A stretch of DNA of 64,000 nucleotides, taken from the NCBI RefSeq assembly GCF_049674955.1, contig NZ_CP187232.1, forward strand, positions 3,658,001 through 3,722,000, written 5' to 3'. Position 1 is the stretch's first letter, and every line of letters starts with the position of its first letter. The notes beneath the pieces were generated by a model, which worked only from the letters and a program-made list of their open reading frames with translations, was not told the DNA's origin and did no database searches. The DNA is from Sphaerisporangium viridialbum. GTDB taxonomy: Bacteria > Actinomycetota > Actinomycetes > Streptosporangiales > Streptosporangiaceae. Of the stretch, positions 1-8,135 are shown in pieces. The position numbers and the translations under genes were made by a program.

Positions 1-569
1 TGGACGACATGCTGCGCGAGCACCGGCTGAAGCCGGTCGCCGTGCTGCTCACGCACGGTCATCTCGATCACGTGTGGTCGGTCGCGCCGGTCTGCGGAGC
101 GCGCGACGTGCCGGCGTGGATCCACCCCGAGGACCGCGAATTGCTGACCGACCCCGGCAAGGGCCTGTCGCTCCTGGCGCGCCAGCAGCTCTTCGGCGGG
201 CTCACCTTCACCGAGCCCGACGACGTGCGCGAGCTGTCCGACGGGGCGGTGCTCCAGATCGCGGGCATGGCCATCACCGTCGACCACGCTCCCGGCCATA
301 CCAGGGGGTCGGTGACGTTCAGGCTTCCCGAGGAGCGTGTGATGTTCTCGGGAGACCTGCTGTTCGCCGGCTCCATCGGCCGCAGCGATCTTCCGGGCGG
401 TGACTACCAGACCATCCTGCGCAGCCTGGGCGGCGTCTGCCTGACGCTGCCGGACGACACGACGGTGCTGCCCGGTCACGGACCACACACGACGATCGGC
501 CGCGAACGAGCCACGAACCCGTATCTTGCTGAGGCAGTGCCGTTCGCAGGTCCAACCAGGGGACTGTAA
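1..569 (+). CDS. MBL-fold metal-dependent hydrolase, 5' end cut by window edge
   Basis: Partial: the reading frame is open to the left edge (first full codon at base 3). The fragment carries the metallo-beta-lactamase zinc motif THGHLDH near its start, then HAPGHTRGS, then FSGDLLFAGSIGRSDLPGG and a late LPGHGP. This is the His/Asp ligand order of glyoxalase II-like hydrolases, so a zinc-dependent hydrolase (thioester or similar substrate) is likely. The exact substrate cannot be read. Its TAA stop overlaps the hisS ATG by one base, so the two are probably cotranscribed and translationally coupled. From memory, the same pairing occurs upstream of hisS in Streptomyces. Confidence 0.85.
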   Translation, partial: DDMLREHRLKPVAVLLTHGHLDHVWSVAPVCGARDVPAWIHPEDRELLTDPGKGLSLLARQQLFGGLTFTEPDDVRELSDGAVLQIAGMAITVDHAPGHTRGSVTFRLPEERVMFSGDLLFAGSIGRSDLPGGDYQTILRSLGGVCLTLPDDTTVLPGHGPHTTIGRERATNPYLAEAVPFAGPTRGL

Positions 570-1828
570 TGAGCTTTCAGGCGCCCAAGGGCGTACCCGA
601 ATATTTCCCACCGCGCTCCGCGATCTTCCTCGCGGTCCGCGAGGCGTTCTCCACCGCGGCGGCGAACGCCGGCTACTCCTATATCGAGGTTCCCGTCTTC
701 GAGGACACCGAGCTGTTCGCCCGGGGCGTCGGCGAGTCGACCGACGTCGTGACCAAGGAGATGTACACCTTCGCCGACAGGGGCGGCCGCTCGATCACGC
801 TGCGGCCCGAGTTCACCGCCGGGGTGATGCGCTCGACGCTGGAGCACGGCCTGCACAACGGCCAGCTCCCGGTGAAGCTCTGGACGACCGGCCCGGCGTT
901 CCGCTACGAGCGCCCGCAGGCGGGCCGCTACCGCCAGCTCCAGCAGTTCAACGTGGAGGCCATCGGCACCGAGGACCCCGCGGTCGACGCCGAGACCATC
1001 GCGGTCGCCTGGTCGGGTTACCAGGCACTCGGGCTGACGCGGGTGCGGCTGCTGCTGAACACCCTCGGATGCAAGCAGTGCCGCCCCGCCTACCGCGCCG
1101 CCCTCCAGGACTTCCTGCGCGGGCTCGACCTCGACGAGGCCACCAGGGCGCGCATCGAGATCAACCCCCTGCGGGTGCTCGACGACAAGCGCCCCGAGGT
1201 GCAGGCCCAGGTCGAGAACGCCCCGCTGATCACCGACCACCTGTGCGCGTCCTGTAAGGCCCACCACGACCGGGTCCGCTCGCTGCTCGAGGACCTCGGC
1301 GTGCCTTGGGAGGACACCCCCCGGCTCGTGCGCGGCCTCGACTACTACACTCGCACCACCTACGAGTTCGACCACCCGCTGCTCGGCGCCCAGTCGGGCA
1401 TCGGCGGAGGCGGTCGCTACGACGGGCTGTCGGAGGACATCGGCGGCCCGCCGCTGCCCGGCATCGGGTTCGCCGTGGGCGTCGACCGCATCATCCTCGC
1501 CGTCGAGGCCGAGGACCTCGCGCGCGAGGCGCCCCCCCGCGTCGCCGTGTACGGCGTGCCGCTCGGCGAGGAGGCCGCCAGGCGCGTGTTCAGGCTCGTC
1601 CACGAGCTGCGCGCGGCCGGTGTGGCGGCCGACATGGCCTTCGACGGCAAGGGGCTCAAGGGCGCCATGAAGGGCGCCGACCGTTCCGGGGCCACGTACG
1701 CGGTGATCCTCGGCGAGCGGGACATCGCCGCGGGCGCCGCCCAGGTGAAGGACTTGGCAAGCGGCGAGCAGACCGCCGTGCCACTCGCCGAGATCGTCAC
1801 GACGCTGAAGGAGAAACTGAACAAATGA
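569..1828 (+). CDS. hisS: histidyl-tRNA synthetase
   Basis: Class II aminoacyl-tRNA synthetase of 419 residues, the usual bacterial length, charging tRNA-His in the cytoplasm. Visible signatures: LRPEFT at about 78-83, class II motif 2 at about 111-130 (FRYERPQ then RYRQLQQFN), the histidine-specific RGLDYYTRT at about 255, GGGGRYDGL at about 279, and motif 3 GIGFAVGVDR at about 298. The C-terminal alpha/beta anticodon-binding domain follows from about 325. The ATG overlaps the upstream stop (TAATG) and the TGA overlaps the aspS start (ATGA), so three genes form a coupled unit. No missing catalytic residue is apparent. Confidence 0.97.
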   Translation: MSFQAPKGVPEYFPPRSAIFLAVREAFSTAAANAGYSYIEVPVFEDTELFARGVGESTDVVTKEMYTFADRGGRSITLRPEFTAGVMRSTLEHGLHNGQLPVKLWTTGPAFRYERPQAGRYRQLQQFNVEAIGTEDPAVDAETIAVAWSGYQALGLTRVRLLLNTLGCKQCRPAYRAALQDFLRGLDLDEATRARIEINPLRVLDDKRPEVQAQVENAPLITDHLCASCKAHHDRVRSLLEDLGVPWEDTPRLVRGLDYYTRTTYEFDHPLLGAQSGIGGGGRYDGLSEDIGGPPLPGIGFAVGVDRIILAVEAEDLAREAPPRVAVYGVPLGEEAARRVFRLVHELRAAGVAADMAFDGKGLKGAMKGADRSGATYAVILGERDIAAGAAQVKDLASGEQTAVPLAEIVTTLKEKLNK

Positions 1829-3603
1829 TCCGCACGCACACCGCCGGATCGCTGCGCAAGGAGCACGCCGGCCAGCAGGTGACGCTGGCCGGGTGGGTGG
1901 CACGACGCCGTGACCACGGCGGCGTGGTCTTCATCGACCTGCGCGACGCGTCCGGTTCCGCGCAGGTGGTCTTCCGGGAGGAGGACCACGCGCACGACCT
2001 CCGCTCGGAGTACTGCGTCAGGATCGCAGGAGAGGTCCGCACCCGCCCCGAGGGCAACGAGAACACCGACCTGCCGACGGGCGAGATCGAGGTCGTGGCC
2101 TCGGAGGTCGAGGTGCTGAGCGAGTCCGCGCCTCTGCCGTTCCCGATCGAGGGCGGCGGGGGGATCTCCGAGGAGGCGCGGCTGAAGTACCGCTACCTCG
2201 ACATGCGCCGCCAGCAGGTCGCCCAGGCCCTGCGGGTCCGCTCGACCGCCACCTACCTCGCCCACGAGGTCATGCACGAGCAGGGCTTCGTGTACGTCGA
2301 GACGCCCGACCTCACCCGGTCGACCCCCGAGGGCGCCCGCGACTTCCTGGTGCCCGTGCGGCTGCAGCCCGGCAGCTGGTACGCGCTGCCGCAGTCGCCG
2401 CAGCTGTTCAAGCAGCTCCTCATGGTGGGCGGGCTGGAGCGCTACTACCAGCTGGCGCGCTGCTTCCGCGACGAGGACCTCCGCGCCGACCGGCAGCCGG
2501 AGTTCACCCAGATCGACGTCGAGATGTCGTTCGTCGACGAGGACGACGTGATCGCGCTCGGCGAGGCGCTGATCGGCCGCATCTGGAAGGAGACGGTGGG
2601 GTACGAGGTGCCCACGCCGCTTCCCCGGCTGAGCTACCGCGAGGCGATGGACCGCTTCGGCTCCGACAAGCCCGACCTGCGCTTCGGCTGCGAGCTGACC
2701 GAGATGACCGGCTACTTCGCCGACACCACGTTCCGCGTCTTCCAGGCGCCGTACGTCGGGGCGGTCGTCATGCCGGGCGGGGCCTCCCAGACCCGCAAGG
2801 AGCTGGACGCCTGGCAGGACTGGGCCAAGTCCCGCGGTGCCCGCGGCCTCGCGTACGTCCTGGTCCTTCCGGGGGGCGAGCTGGGCGGCCCGGTCGCCAA
2901 GAACCTCTCGGAGAAGGAGCGCGCCGGGCTCGCCGCCGAGGCCGGCGCCTCCGAGGGTGACGCGATCTTCTTCGCCGCCGGGGCGCCGTCGGCCTCGCGC
3001 GACCTGCTCGGCGCCGCCCGCCTGGAGATCGGCCGCCGCTGCGGGCTGATCGACGAGTCCCAGTGGAGCTTCCTCTGGGTGGTCGACGCGCCGATGTTCG
3101 AGCCGGTGCTCGACGAGGTGGGCCGCCAGACCGGCTGGACGGCCGTGCACCACCCGTTCACCGGTCCGAAGCCCGAATGGGCCGACAACTTCCAGGATCA
3201 CCCTGGAGAGGCCCTGGCGTACGCCTACGACATGGTCTGCAACGGCATGGAGATCGGCGGCGGCTCGATCCGTATCCACCGTGCCGAGATGCAGCAGCGG
3301 GTCTTCGAGGTGCTCGGCATCTCCAAGGAGGAGGCCGAGAGCAAGTTCGGGTTCCTGCTGGAGGCGTTCAAGTACGGCCCGCCGCCGCACGGAGGCATCG
3401 CCTACGGTTGGGACCGCATCTGCATGCTGCTGGCGGGCGGCGAGTCGATCCGTGACGTGATCGCCTTCCCGAAGACCGCCTCCGGCTTCGACCCGCTGAC
3501 GGCCGCCCCCACGCCGATCACGCCCGAGCAGCGCAAGGAGGCCGGCGTCGACGCGAGCCGCGCTCCCAAGGCCGCCGCGGTGTCGAGGGCGGCGGACGCC
3601 TGA
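1825..3603 (+). CDS. aspS: aspartyl-tRNA synthetase
   Basis: 592-residue class IIb synthetase, bacterial type. An N-terminal OB-fold anticodon-binding domain (about 1-110, GWVARRRDHGGVVFIDLRD) is followed by the catalytic core with RYLDMRR, motif 2 FRDEDLRADRQPEFTQID from about 214, the bacterial insertion domain in the middle and a C-terminal motif 3 region (GGIAYGWDRICMLLAGG). A short Ala/Pro-rich tail follows. The start is the ATG overlapping the hisS stop by 4 bases (ATGA), better supported than in-frame codons upstream inside hisS. Whether it is strictly Asp-specific or also charges tRNA-Asn depends on an Asn-tRNA synthetase or GatCAB elsewhere in the genome. Confidence 0.97.
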   Translation: MIRTHTAGSLRKEHAGQQVTLAGWVARRRDHGGVVFIDLRDASGSAQVVFREEDHAHDLRSEYCVRIAGEVRTRPEGNENTDLPTGEIEVVASEVEVLSESAPLPFPIEGGGGISEEARLKYRYLDMRRQQVAQALRVRSTATYLAHEVMHEQGFVYVETPDLTRSTPEGARDFLVPVRLQPGSWYALPQSPQLFKQLLMVGGLERYYQLARCFRDEDLRADRQPEFTQIDVEMSFVDEDDVIALGEALIGRIWKETVGYEVPTPLPRLSYREAMDRFGSDKPDLRFGCELTEMTGYFADTTFRVFQAPYVGAVVMPGGASQTRKELDAWQDWAKSRGARGLAYVLVLPGGELGGPVAKNLSEKERAGLAAEAGASEGDAIFFAAGAPSASRDLLGAARLEIGRRCGLIDESQWSFLWVVDAPMFEPVLDEVGRQTGWTAVHHPFTGPKPEWADNFQDHPGEALAYAYDMVCNGMEIGGGSIRIHRAEMQQRVFEVLGISKEEAESKFGFLLEAFKYGPPPHGGIAYGWDRICMLLAGGESIRDVIAFPKTASGFDPLTAAPTPITPEQRKEAGVDASRAPKAAAVSRAADA

Positions 3604-3630
3604 CGGCCTCGGGCCTGCACGGTTCCCGGT

Positions 3631-3677
3631 TCATGAGCGGAGCCCCGGCGCACATCGCGCCGGGGCTCCGCTCATGA
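3631..3677. terminator. bidirectional hairpin terminator
   Basis: Perfect 20-bp inverted repeat (3631-3650 paired with 3658-3677) around a 7-base loop, lying between the convergent ends of aspS and the cyclophilin gene. The stem is GC-rich. There is no clear U-tract on the plus side, as is common in actinomycetes. Position and symmetry fit termination from both sides. Confidence 0.85.
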
Positions 3678-3690
3678 AAGGGGCTGACCG

Positions 3691-4623
3691 CTAGCGGGAG
3701 ATCTTCATGTCCTTGATGATCACCGGCAGCTTCGGGGCGTTGGAGCCCTCGCCGCGGACGTCGGCCATCGGGTCGCCGTTGAACGGGATGATGCCGCCCT
3801 TGGCGATCTTGTCGATGATGTCCATGCCCTTGACCACCACGCCGAACGGGGTGAAGGCGGCTCCCTGGGCCGACAGCTGGGTGTTCTCGTCGGAGAACGA
3901 GATCCAGAACTGGCTGCCGTTGGAGTTGGCGTCCTCCGAGGACTGCGACATGGCGACCGTGCCCCTTCCGAGGCCGATCCCCCCGAGGTTCTCGTCGTCG
4001 AAGAGGTACCCCGGGCCGCCCGTGCCGTCGTCCTTGCTCTTGCCGTCGCCCTTGGCCAGCGGGTCGCCGCACTGGAGCATCCCGAGGCCCGTGGTCTCCG
4101 GCGTCGCCAGGCGGTGGCAGTGGGTGTTGTCGAAGAAGTTCTTCTTCGCGAGGAACTCGAAGGAGTTCACCGTGCACGGCGCCGCCGCGGTGGCGAGCTC
4201 GATGACGATCGTGCCCTGGTTGGTGGCGATCGTCATGGTCTTCGCCTTCATGTCCGGCTTTGACGGCGGGATGCCCACCTTCTTGGCCGGGCTCCCGCTG
4301 TCGTCCTTCCGGTAAGAGCAGGTCGCGGCGGCAGGCGCGGCCGTCGAGCTGGGCAGCGCCGCCGGAGCGGAGGCCCCGGCCGAGGCGGAGACGGAGGCCG
4401 AGGGGGTCGAGGCGGCGGCCGCACCGGTCTTGGCGTCGTCCTTGCCGCCCATGAGCGTGGTCGCGGCGATGATCCCGCCCACCACGACCACGACTCCCAC
4501 CCCGGCGCCGATGATCGTGTTCCGCTTGGACGTGCCGCCGCTGCCGCCGGTGTTCTTGTCCCGCTGTTCCTGCCGCTCGCGGTGCTCCCGTGCCAGCTGG
4601 GTCTGGCGATCCACGTCGGTCAC
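3691..4623 (-). CDS. membrane-anchored cyclophilin-type peptidyl-prolyl isomerase
   Basis: 310 residues. A charged cytoplasmic N-terminus (RQTQLAREHRERQEQRDK) is followed by one membrane segment at about 36-57 (IIGAGVGVVVVVGGIIAATTL), an Ala/Ser/Pro-rich linker (about 62-105) and a cyclophilin domain from about 130 to the end. Recognisable core elements are FFDNTHCHRL, GMLQCGDP, GRGTVAMSQS, NSNGSQFWIS and FTPFGVVVKGMDIIDKI. The topology places the isomerase outside the membrane, where it would act on folding of exported proteins. The GTG start has a GGAAGG site six bases upstream. It converges on aspS and diverges from the DUF2231 gene. The same neighbour is found near hisS in Streptomyces as I recall it. 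Confidence 0.92.
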   Translation of the reverse strand: MTDVDRQTQLAREHRERQEQRDKNTGGSGGTSKRNTIIGAGVGVVVVVGGIIAATTLMGGKDDAKTGAAAASTPSASVSASAGASAPAALPSSTAAPAAATCSYRKDDSGSPAKKVGIPPSKPDMKAKTMTIATNQGTIVIELATAAAPCTVNSFEFLAKKNFFDNTHCHRLATPETTGLGMLQCGDPLAKGDGKSKDDGTGGPGYLFDDENLGGIGLGRGTVAMSQSSEDANSNGSQFWISFSDENTQLSAQGAAFTPFGVVVKGMDIIDKIAKGGIIPFNGDPMADVRGEGSNAPKLPVIIKDMKISR

Positions 4624-4929
4624 GGTATGCCTTCCATTTGCCGATAGATGACTTTATGTGCTCGGGAATCGTACCCGCCTTTACGTTGAGCCTGTATAAA
4701 ACGCCCAGTTCGCACGGTGGCGAAGATCATCCTTTGCCTCCCCGAGGGCATGCTTGCGGCGAGGAATGTTGTCTTGGGGAATTCTTACGGTGGCTTGACG
4801 CCGTCACGGACATCATCGAGTCATAGCGGGCGAAGGGGGTCGCCCGCGTGATCTTCCGAGCGGCCCGGAGAACCATGGGGCCGCCGGATCCGTATAGGGG
4901 ACGACGAGCCACTTCACAGGAGCCAAGAC
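4624..4929. other. divergent intergenic region
   Basis: About 300 bases, relatively AT-rich between 4650 and 4720, between two divergent genes. It should hold promoters for both. I could not pick convincing -35/-10 pairs. The only clear structure is an 8-bp hairpin (4826-4833 with 4840-4847) about 80 bases before the DUF2231 start. No coding potential was seen. Confidence 0.5.
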
Positions 4930-5385
4930 ATGTTCGACGAGATCCTCGGCCTGCCCGCCCATCCCCTGATCATCCACACCGCCGTCATCTTCATCCCCCT
5001 GCTGGCTCTCGGCTCTGTGGTGTACGGGCTGGTCCCGCGCGTGCGCCCGTCCCTGTCGTGGCCGGTGGTCCTGCTGGCACTCGCGGCCCCGGCGTCCGCG
5101 TTCGCCGCCAAGGAGAGCGGCGAGGCGTTCAAGCAGGGCAGGTTCGCCGGCGCCGAGGGGGCGCTCGGGCAGCGGATCAACGATCACGAGAGCTACGCCG
5201 ACCCCCTGCTCCTGAGCGTCATCGGCCTCGGCGTCGCCACGCTCCTGCTCGTCTACTCCTCCCGCAAGCTCGGCAAGGTGACGACCGGGGTGCTGTCGGC
5301 GGTCACCGTGGTGCTCGCCCTGGTCGCCGGGTACTTCGTCCTCATGGCCGGCCACACGGGGGCGACCGCGGTCTGGGCGAGCTAG
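4930..5385 (+). CDS. DUF2231 family membrane protein
   Basis: 151 residues. It opens with the family hallmark LPAHPLIIHTAVIFIPLLALG, then shows about four hydrophobic segments (roughly 9-32, 38-56, 90-110 and 118-142) separated by short charged loops. DUF2231 proteins are small integral membrane proteins of unproven function; some are linked to redox or haem chemistry, and nothing here confirms that. An AGGAG lies about 8 bases before the ATG. It is followed after about 50 bases by a lipoprotein gene on the same strand. Confidence 0.85.
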   Translation: MFDEILGLPAHPLIIHTAVIFIPLLALGSVVYGLVPRVRPSLSWPVVLLALAAPASAFAAKESGEAFKQGRFAGAEGALGQRINDHESYADPLLLSVIGLGVATLLLVYSSRKLGKVTTGVLSAVTVVLALVAGYFVLMAGHTGATAVWAS

Positions 5386-5437
5386 CCCCGCGCCCGGGGC
5401 CGTGGAACCTCGGCGGCCCTGGCGCGGTAGTACCGGC

Positions 5438-5947
5438 ATGAGACGCACAACGATCGTGATGGCGTGCCTTGTGACGGCGGCGTGCACCGCACCCGCCGGT
5501 GGAACGGAGAGCCCGGCGCCCGCCCTACCCGCGACGCCGGCGAGCGGCACCGTGGAGGTCGAGGGCGGGTGCGGGGACACCCCGGTCCAGGCGGGCGGCC
5601 CGCCCGCCTGGGCGGCCGAGAACGCCCCGGGCACCCGGTTCGTCCTCGGCCGTGAGGGCAACGCGCTCGGCTACCTGTTCGTCGACCCGCTGCGCGCGGG
5701 CAAGGCCACCGACCCCTCCAACAAGATCCTCTGGTACGTGCGGCTCCCGCGCGACTCCCAGGAACTGCGCGTCGCCGCCCATCCGAGGGGCGCCAAGCGG
5801 CCCGTCGTGCGCGCCACCTTCCCCGACGGGTCGGGCCCCGGCGAGATCTATCCCAGCGCGACCGACGTGCCCGAGCCCGGCTGCTGGACCTTCGAGCTCA
5901 CCTGGGGCGCCCACCACGACACCGTCGACCTGCTCTATCGGCGGTAG
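5438..5947 (+). CDS. small putative lipoprotein
   Basis: About 169 residues from the ATG. The N-terminus MRRTTIVMACLVTAACTAP is a typical lipoprotein signal with a VTAAC lipobox (Cys16). This decides the start in favour of the ATG over an in-frame GTG at 5402, which would place 12 residues before the signal. A Pro/Ala-rich linker follows, then a compact domain with three to four beta-like segments and two cysteines in the mature part (GGCGDTP and PEPGCWTFELTW). The CWTF-type ending resembles small extracellular beta-sandwich proteins. I do not recognise the family. It probably sits on the outer face of the membrane. Confidence 0.75.
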   Translation: MRRTTIVMACLVTAACTAPAGGTESPAPALPATPASGTVEVEGGCGDTPVQAGGPPAWAAENAPGTRFVLGREGNALGYLFVDPLRAGKATDPSNKILWYVRLPRDSQELRVAAHPRGAKRPVVRATFPDGSGPGEIYPSATDVPEPGCWTFELTWGAHHDTVDLLYRR

Positions 5948-5956
5948 TGTCAACGC

Positions 5957-7273
5957 GTGGACAGTTTGTTCGACTCGGCGGCGGAGGAAGCCCACAGGAG
6001 CCAGGAGCCGCTCGCCGTGCGCATGCGGCCCCGCACCCTCGACGAGGTCGTCGGCCAGCGCCACCTGCTCGGCCAGGGCACGCCCCTGCGCCGGCTGGTC
6101 GAGAGCGAGGCCCCCATGTCGCTGTTCCTGTGGGGCCCTCCGGGCACGGGCAAGACCACGCTCGCCTACGTCGTCGCGGGCGTGACCAAGCGGCGGTTCG
6201 TCGAGGTCTCGGCGGTCTCCGCGGGGGTCAAGGAGGTCCGCGCCGCCGTCGACCAGGCCAAGCGCGAGCTGGGCATGATCGGGCGGCAGACCGTCCTGTT
6301 CGTCGACGAGGTCCACCGCTTCAACAAGGCCCAGCAGGACGCACTGCTGCCCGCCGTTGAGAACCGCTGGGTGACCTTCATCGGGGCCACCACGGAGAAC
6401 CCCTACTTCTCGGTGATCTCACCGCTGCTGTCGCGGTCGCTGCTGCTCACGCTGGAGTCGCTCTCCGAGGCCGACGTCCGCTCCGTCCTCGACCGCGCGA
6501 TCGGCGACCCGCGCGGCCTGGACGGCCGGGTGCGGCTCGCGCCCGAGGCGATGGACCACCTGGTCCGCCTGGCCGGGGGAGACGCCCGCCGCTCGCTGAC
6601 CTACCTGGAGGCCGCGGCGCTGCTGGTCCCCGACGGCGAGGTCAGCGTCGAGACCGTCGAGAAGGCCGTCGACAAGGCCGCGGTGCGCTACGACAGGCAG
6701 GGCGACCAGCACTACGACGTCATCAGCGCGTTCATCAAGAGCATGCGCGGCTCGGACGTGGACGCCGCTCTGCACTACCTCGCCCGCATGATCGAGGCGG
6801 GGGAGGACCCCCGGTTCCTCGCCCGCCGCATCATGATCTTCGCCTCCGAGGACGTCGGCATGGCCGACCCGACCTGCCTGCAGGTCGCGGTGGCCGCCGC
6901 CCAGGCCGTGCAGATGATCGGCCTGCCCGAGGGCCGTCTCAACCTCGCCCAGGCGGTCATCCACTGCGCCCTGGCCCCGAAGTCCAACGCCGTCATCAAG
7001 GCCATCGGCGCCGCGTCGGAGGACGTGCGGCGCGGCCTGATCGGGCAGGTGCCCGGCCACCTGCGCGACGCCCACTACCCGGGCGCGGCCAAGCTCGGCC
7101 ACGGCAAGGGCTACCAGTACCCCCACGACTTCGAGCACGGCCTGGTCAGGCAGGACTACGCGCCCGAGGAGGTCCGCGGGCGCCGCTACTACGAGCCCAC
7201 CCGCCACGGCGGCGAGGCGCACTTCGCCGACCGGTGGGCCAAGATCCGCGAGTTCCTGCGCGGCCGCCCGTGA
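5957..7273 (+). CDS. rarA: replication-associated recombination protein A (RarA/MgsA AAA+ ATPase)
   Basis: 438 residues, normal for the family. RarA is a clamp-loader-like AAA+ ATPase acting at stalled replication forks. Visible features: the N-terminal RMRPRTLDEVVGQRHLLG, Walker A GPPGTGKTTLA at about 60, Walker B LFVDEVHRFNKAQQDALLP at about 115, sensor 1 IGATTENPYF, and the family-specific C-terminal domain (FASEDVGMADP, then HYPGAAKLGHGKGYQYPHD). The GTG start lies ten bases after the lipoprotein stop. The downstream stretch holds a 29-bp tandem repeat instead of a further gene. Confidence 0.95.
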   Translation: MDSLFDSAAEEAHRSQEPLAVRMRPRTLDEVVGQRHLLGQGTPLRRLVESEAPMSLFLWGPPGTGKTTLAYVVAGVTKRRFVEVSAVSAGVKEVRAAVDQAKRELGMIGRQTVLFVDEVHRFNKAQQDALLPAVENRWVTFIGATTENPYFSVISPLLSRSLLLTLESLSEADVRSVLDRAIGDPRGLDGRVRLAPEAMDHLVRLAGGDARRSLTYLEAAALLVPDGEVSVETVEKAVDKAAVRYDRQGDQHYDVISAFIKSMRGSDVDAALHYLARMIEAGEDPRFLARRIMIFASEDVGMADPTCLQVAVAAAQAVQMIGLPEGRLNLAQAVIHCALAPKSNAVIKAIGAASEDVRRGLIGQVPGHLRDAHYPGAAKLGHGKGYQYPHDFEHGLVRQDYAPEEVRGRRYYEPTRHGGEAHFADRWAKIREFLRGRP

Positions 7274-7298
7274 CCGCGGGCCCGTCCGTCCCCCGGGT

Positions 7299-7384
7299 CG
7301 GCCCGTGACCGCCGTTCGTCCACAGGCCGGCCCGTGACCGCCGTTCGTCCACAGGCCGGCCCGTGACCGCCGCCCGTCCACAGG
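7299..7384. repeat. 29-bp tandem repeat, three copies
   Basis: Three head-to-tail copies with a 29-base period (7299-7327, 7328-7356, 7357-7384). The first two are identical and the third differs at a couple of bases. A degenerate fourth copy can be read just upstream across the rarA stop (about 7269-7298). The unit starts CGGCCCGTGACCGCC and ends GTCCACAGG. There are no unique spacers, so it is not CRISPR-like. It lies between rarA and a DUF948 gene. Confidence 0.9.
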
Positions 7385-7493
7385 TGTGGCGTGCTGAGCG
7401 ACGGCACCCGGCCCGGGCGCGATAGGGTCTCTGCATTCCACCGCCCCAGCCGGGCCGCACATCCGTAGGTCACCTACGAGGGGACGCATCGAC

Positions 7494-7886
7494 ATGCTTA
7501 CCGCCGGAGAGGTCGCCGGCCTCGTCGTCGCAATGTTCTGGGCGATACTGGTCTGCTTTCTTGCAGTGGTGCTGGTGAGGCTGGCCCGGCTTCTCACCGA
7601 GACCACCAAGATGGTCGCCGACCTGAGCGAGCGGATCGTCCCGCTGCTCGACGAGGTCAGCGTCACGGTCGCGGAGACCAACCGCCAACTGGTGACCGTC
7701 GAGGCCATCGCGGGCAACATGAAGGAGGTCAGCGGCCACATGATGAAGGTCACCGGCGTCGCCTCCACGCTGTTCGCCAAGCCGCTGATCAAGGCCTCGT
7801 CGTTCCTCCACGGCCTGCGCGGCGCCGCCGCCAGGCGCCGTGGGCTCCCCTCGGGCTCCTCGGGCGACAGGCGGAGGCGGCTGTGA
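7494..7886 (+). CDS. DUF948-type membrane protein
   Basis: 130 residues. One N-terminal membrane segment (about 8-28, VAGLVVAMFWAILVCFLAVVLV) is followed by an amphipathic helical stretch rich in Val/Leu/Thr (about 33-85) that could form a coiled coil, and a basic C-terminal tail. This is the DUF948 layout: a single-pass anchor with a cytoplasmic helix, function unknown. Its TGA overlaps the start of the next small gene by 4 bases (GTGA). The block DUF948-DUF6167-alaS is conserved in actinomycetes as far as I recall. Confidence 0.8.
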   Translation: MLTAGEVAGLVVAMFWAILVCFLAVVLVRLARLLTETTKMVADLSERIVPLLDEVSVTVAETNRQLVTVEAIAGNMKEVSGHMMKVTGVASTLFAKPLIKASSFLHGLRGAAARRRGLPSGSSGDRRRRL

Positions 7887-8134
7887 TCCGGCGGCTCTTC
7901 TACATGGCCCTGGGCGCGTACATCGCGGTATGGGTGATGCGTAAGCTGCAAGCGTTGAAGCCCGACCACGTCGCTCGCCGCGCCGCCGACCGGGCCGCGG
8001 GCCTGGCGGCCGAGGCGCGCCTGTTCGCCGGTGAGGTCAGGCGCCTGTCCGCGGGCAGGGAAACCGAGTTGCGCGAGCGGTTCGGGTTCGAGAGTGTCAG
8101 AGAAATCCACCACGACGTAAAGGACGGCCGCTGA
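7883..8134 (+). CDS. small DUF6167-like protein
   Basis: 83 residues. A short hydrophobic N-terminus (RLFYMALGAYIAVWVMRKL) is followed by an Ala/Arg-rich helix. The GTG start overlaps the previous stop, and the stop is one base from the alaS ATG, so coupling on both sides is likely. It matches small actinobacterial proteins filed as DUF6167 that sit immediately upstream of alaS. Function unknown. Confidence 0.75.
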   Translation: MIRRLFYMALGAYIAVWVMRKLQALKPDHVARRAADRAAGLAAEARLFAGEVRRLSAGRETELRERFGFESVREIHHDVKDGR

Positions 8135-8135
8135 G

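Noticed and set aside
7299..7384. CRISPR-like repeat array
   Set aside because: The copies are head-to-tail without unique spacers and no cas genes are near.
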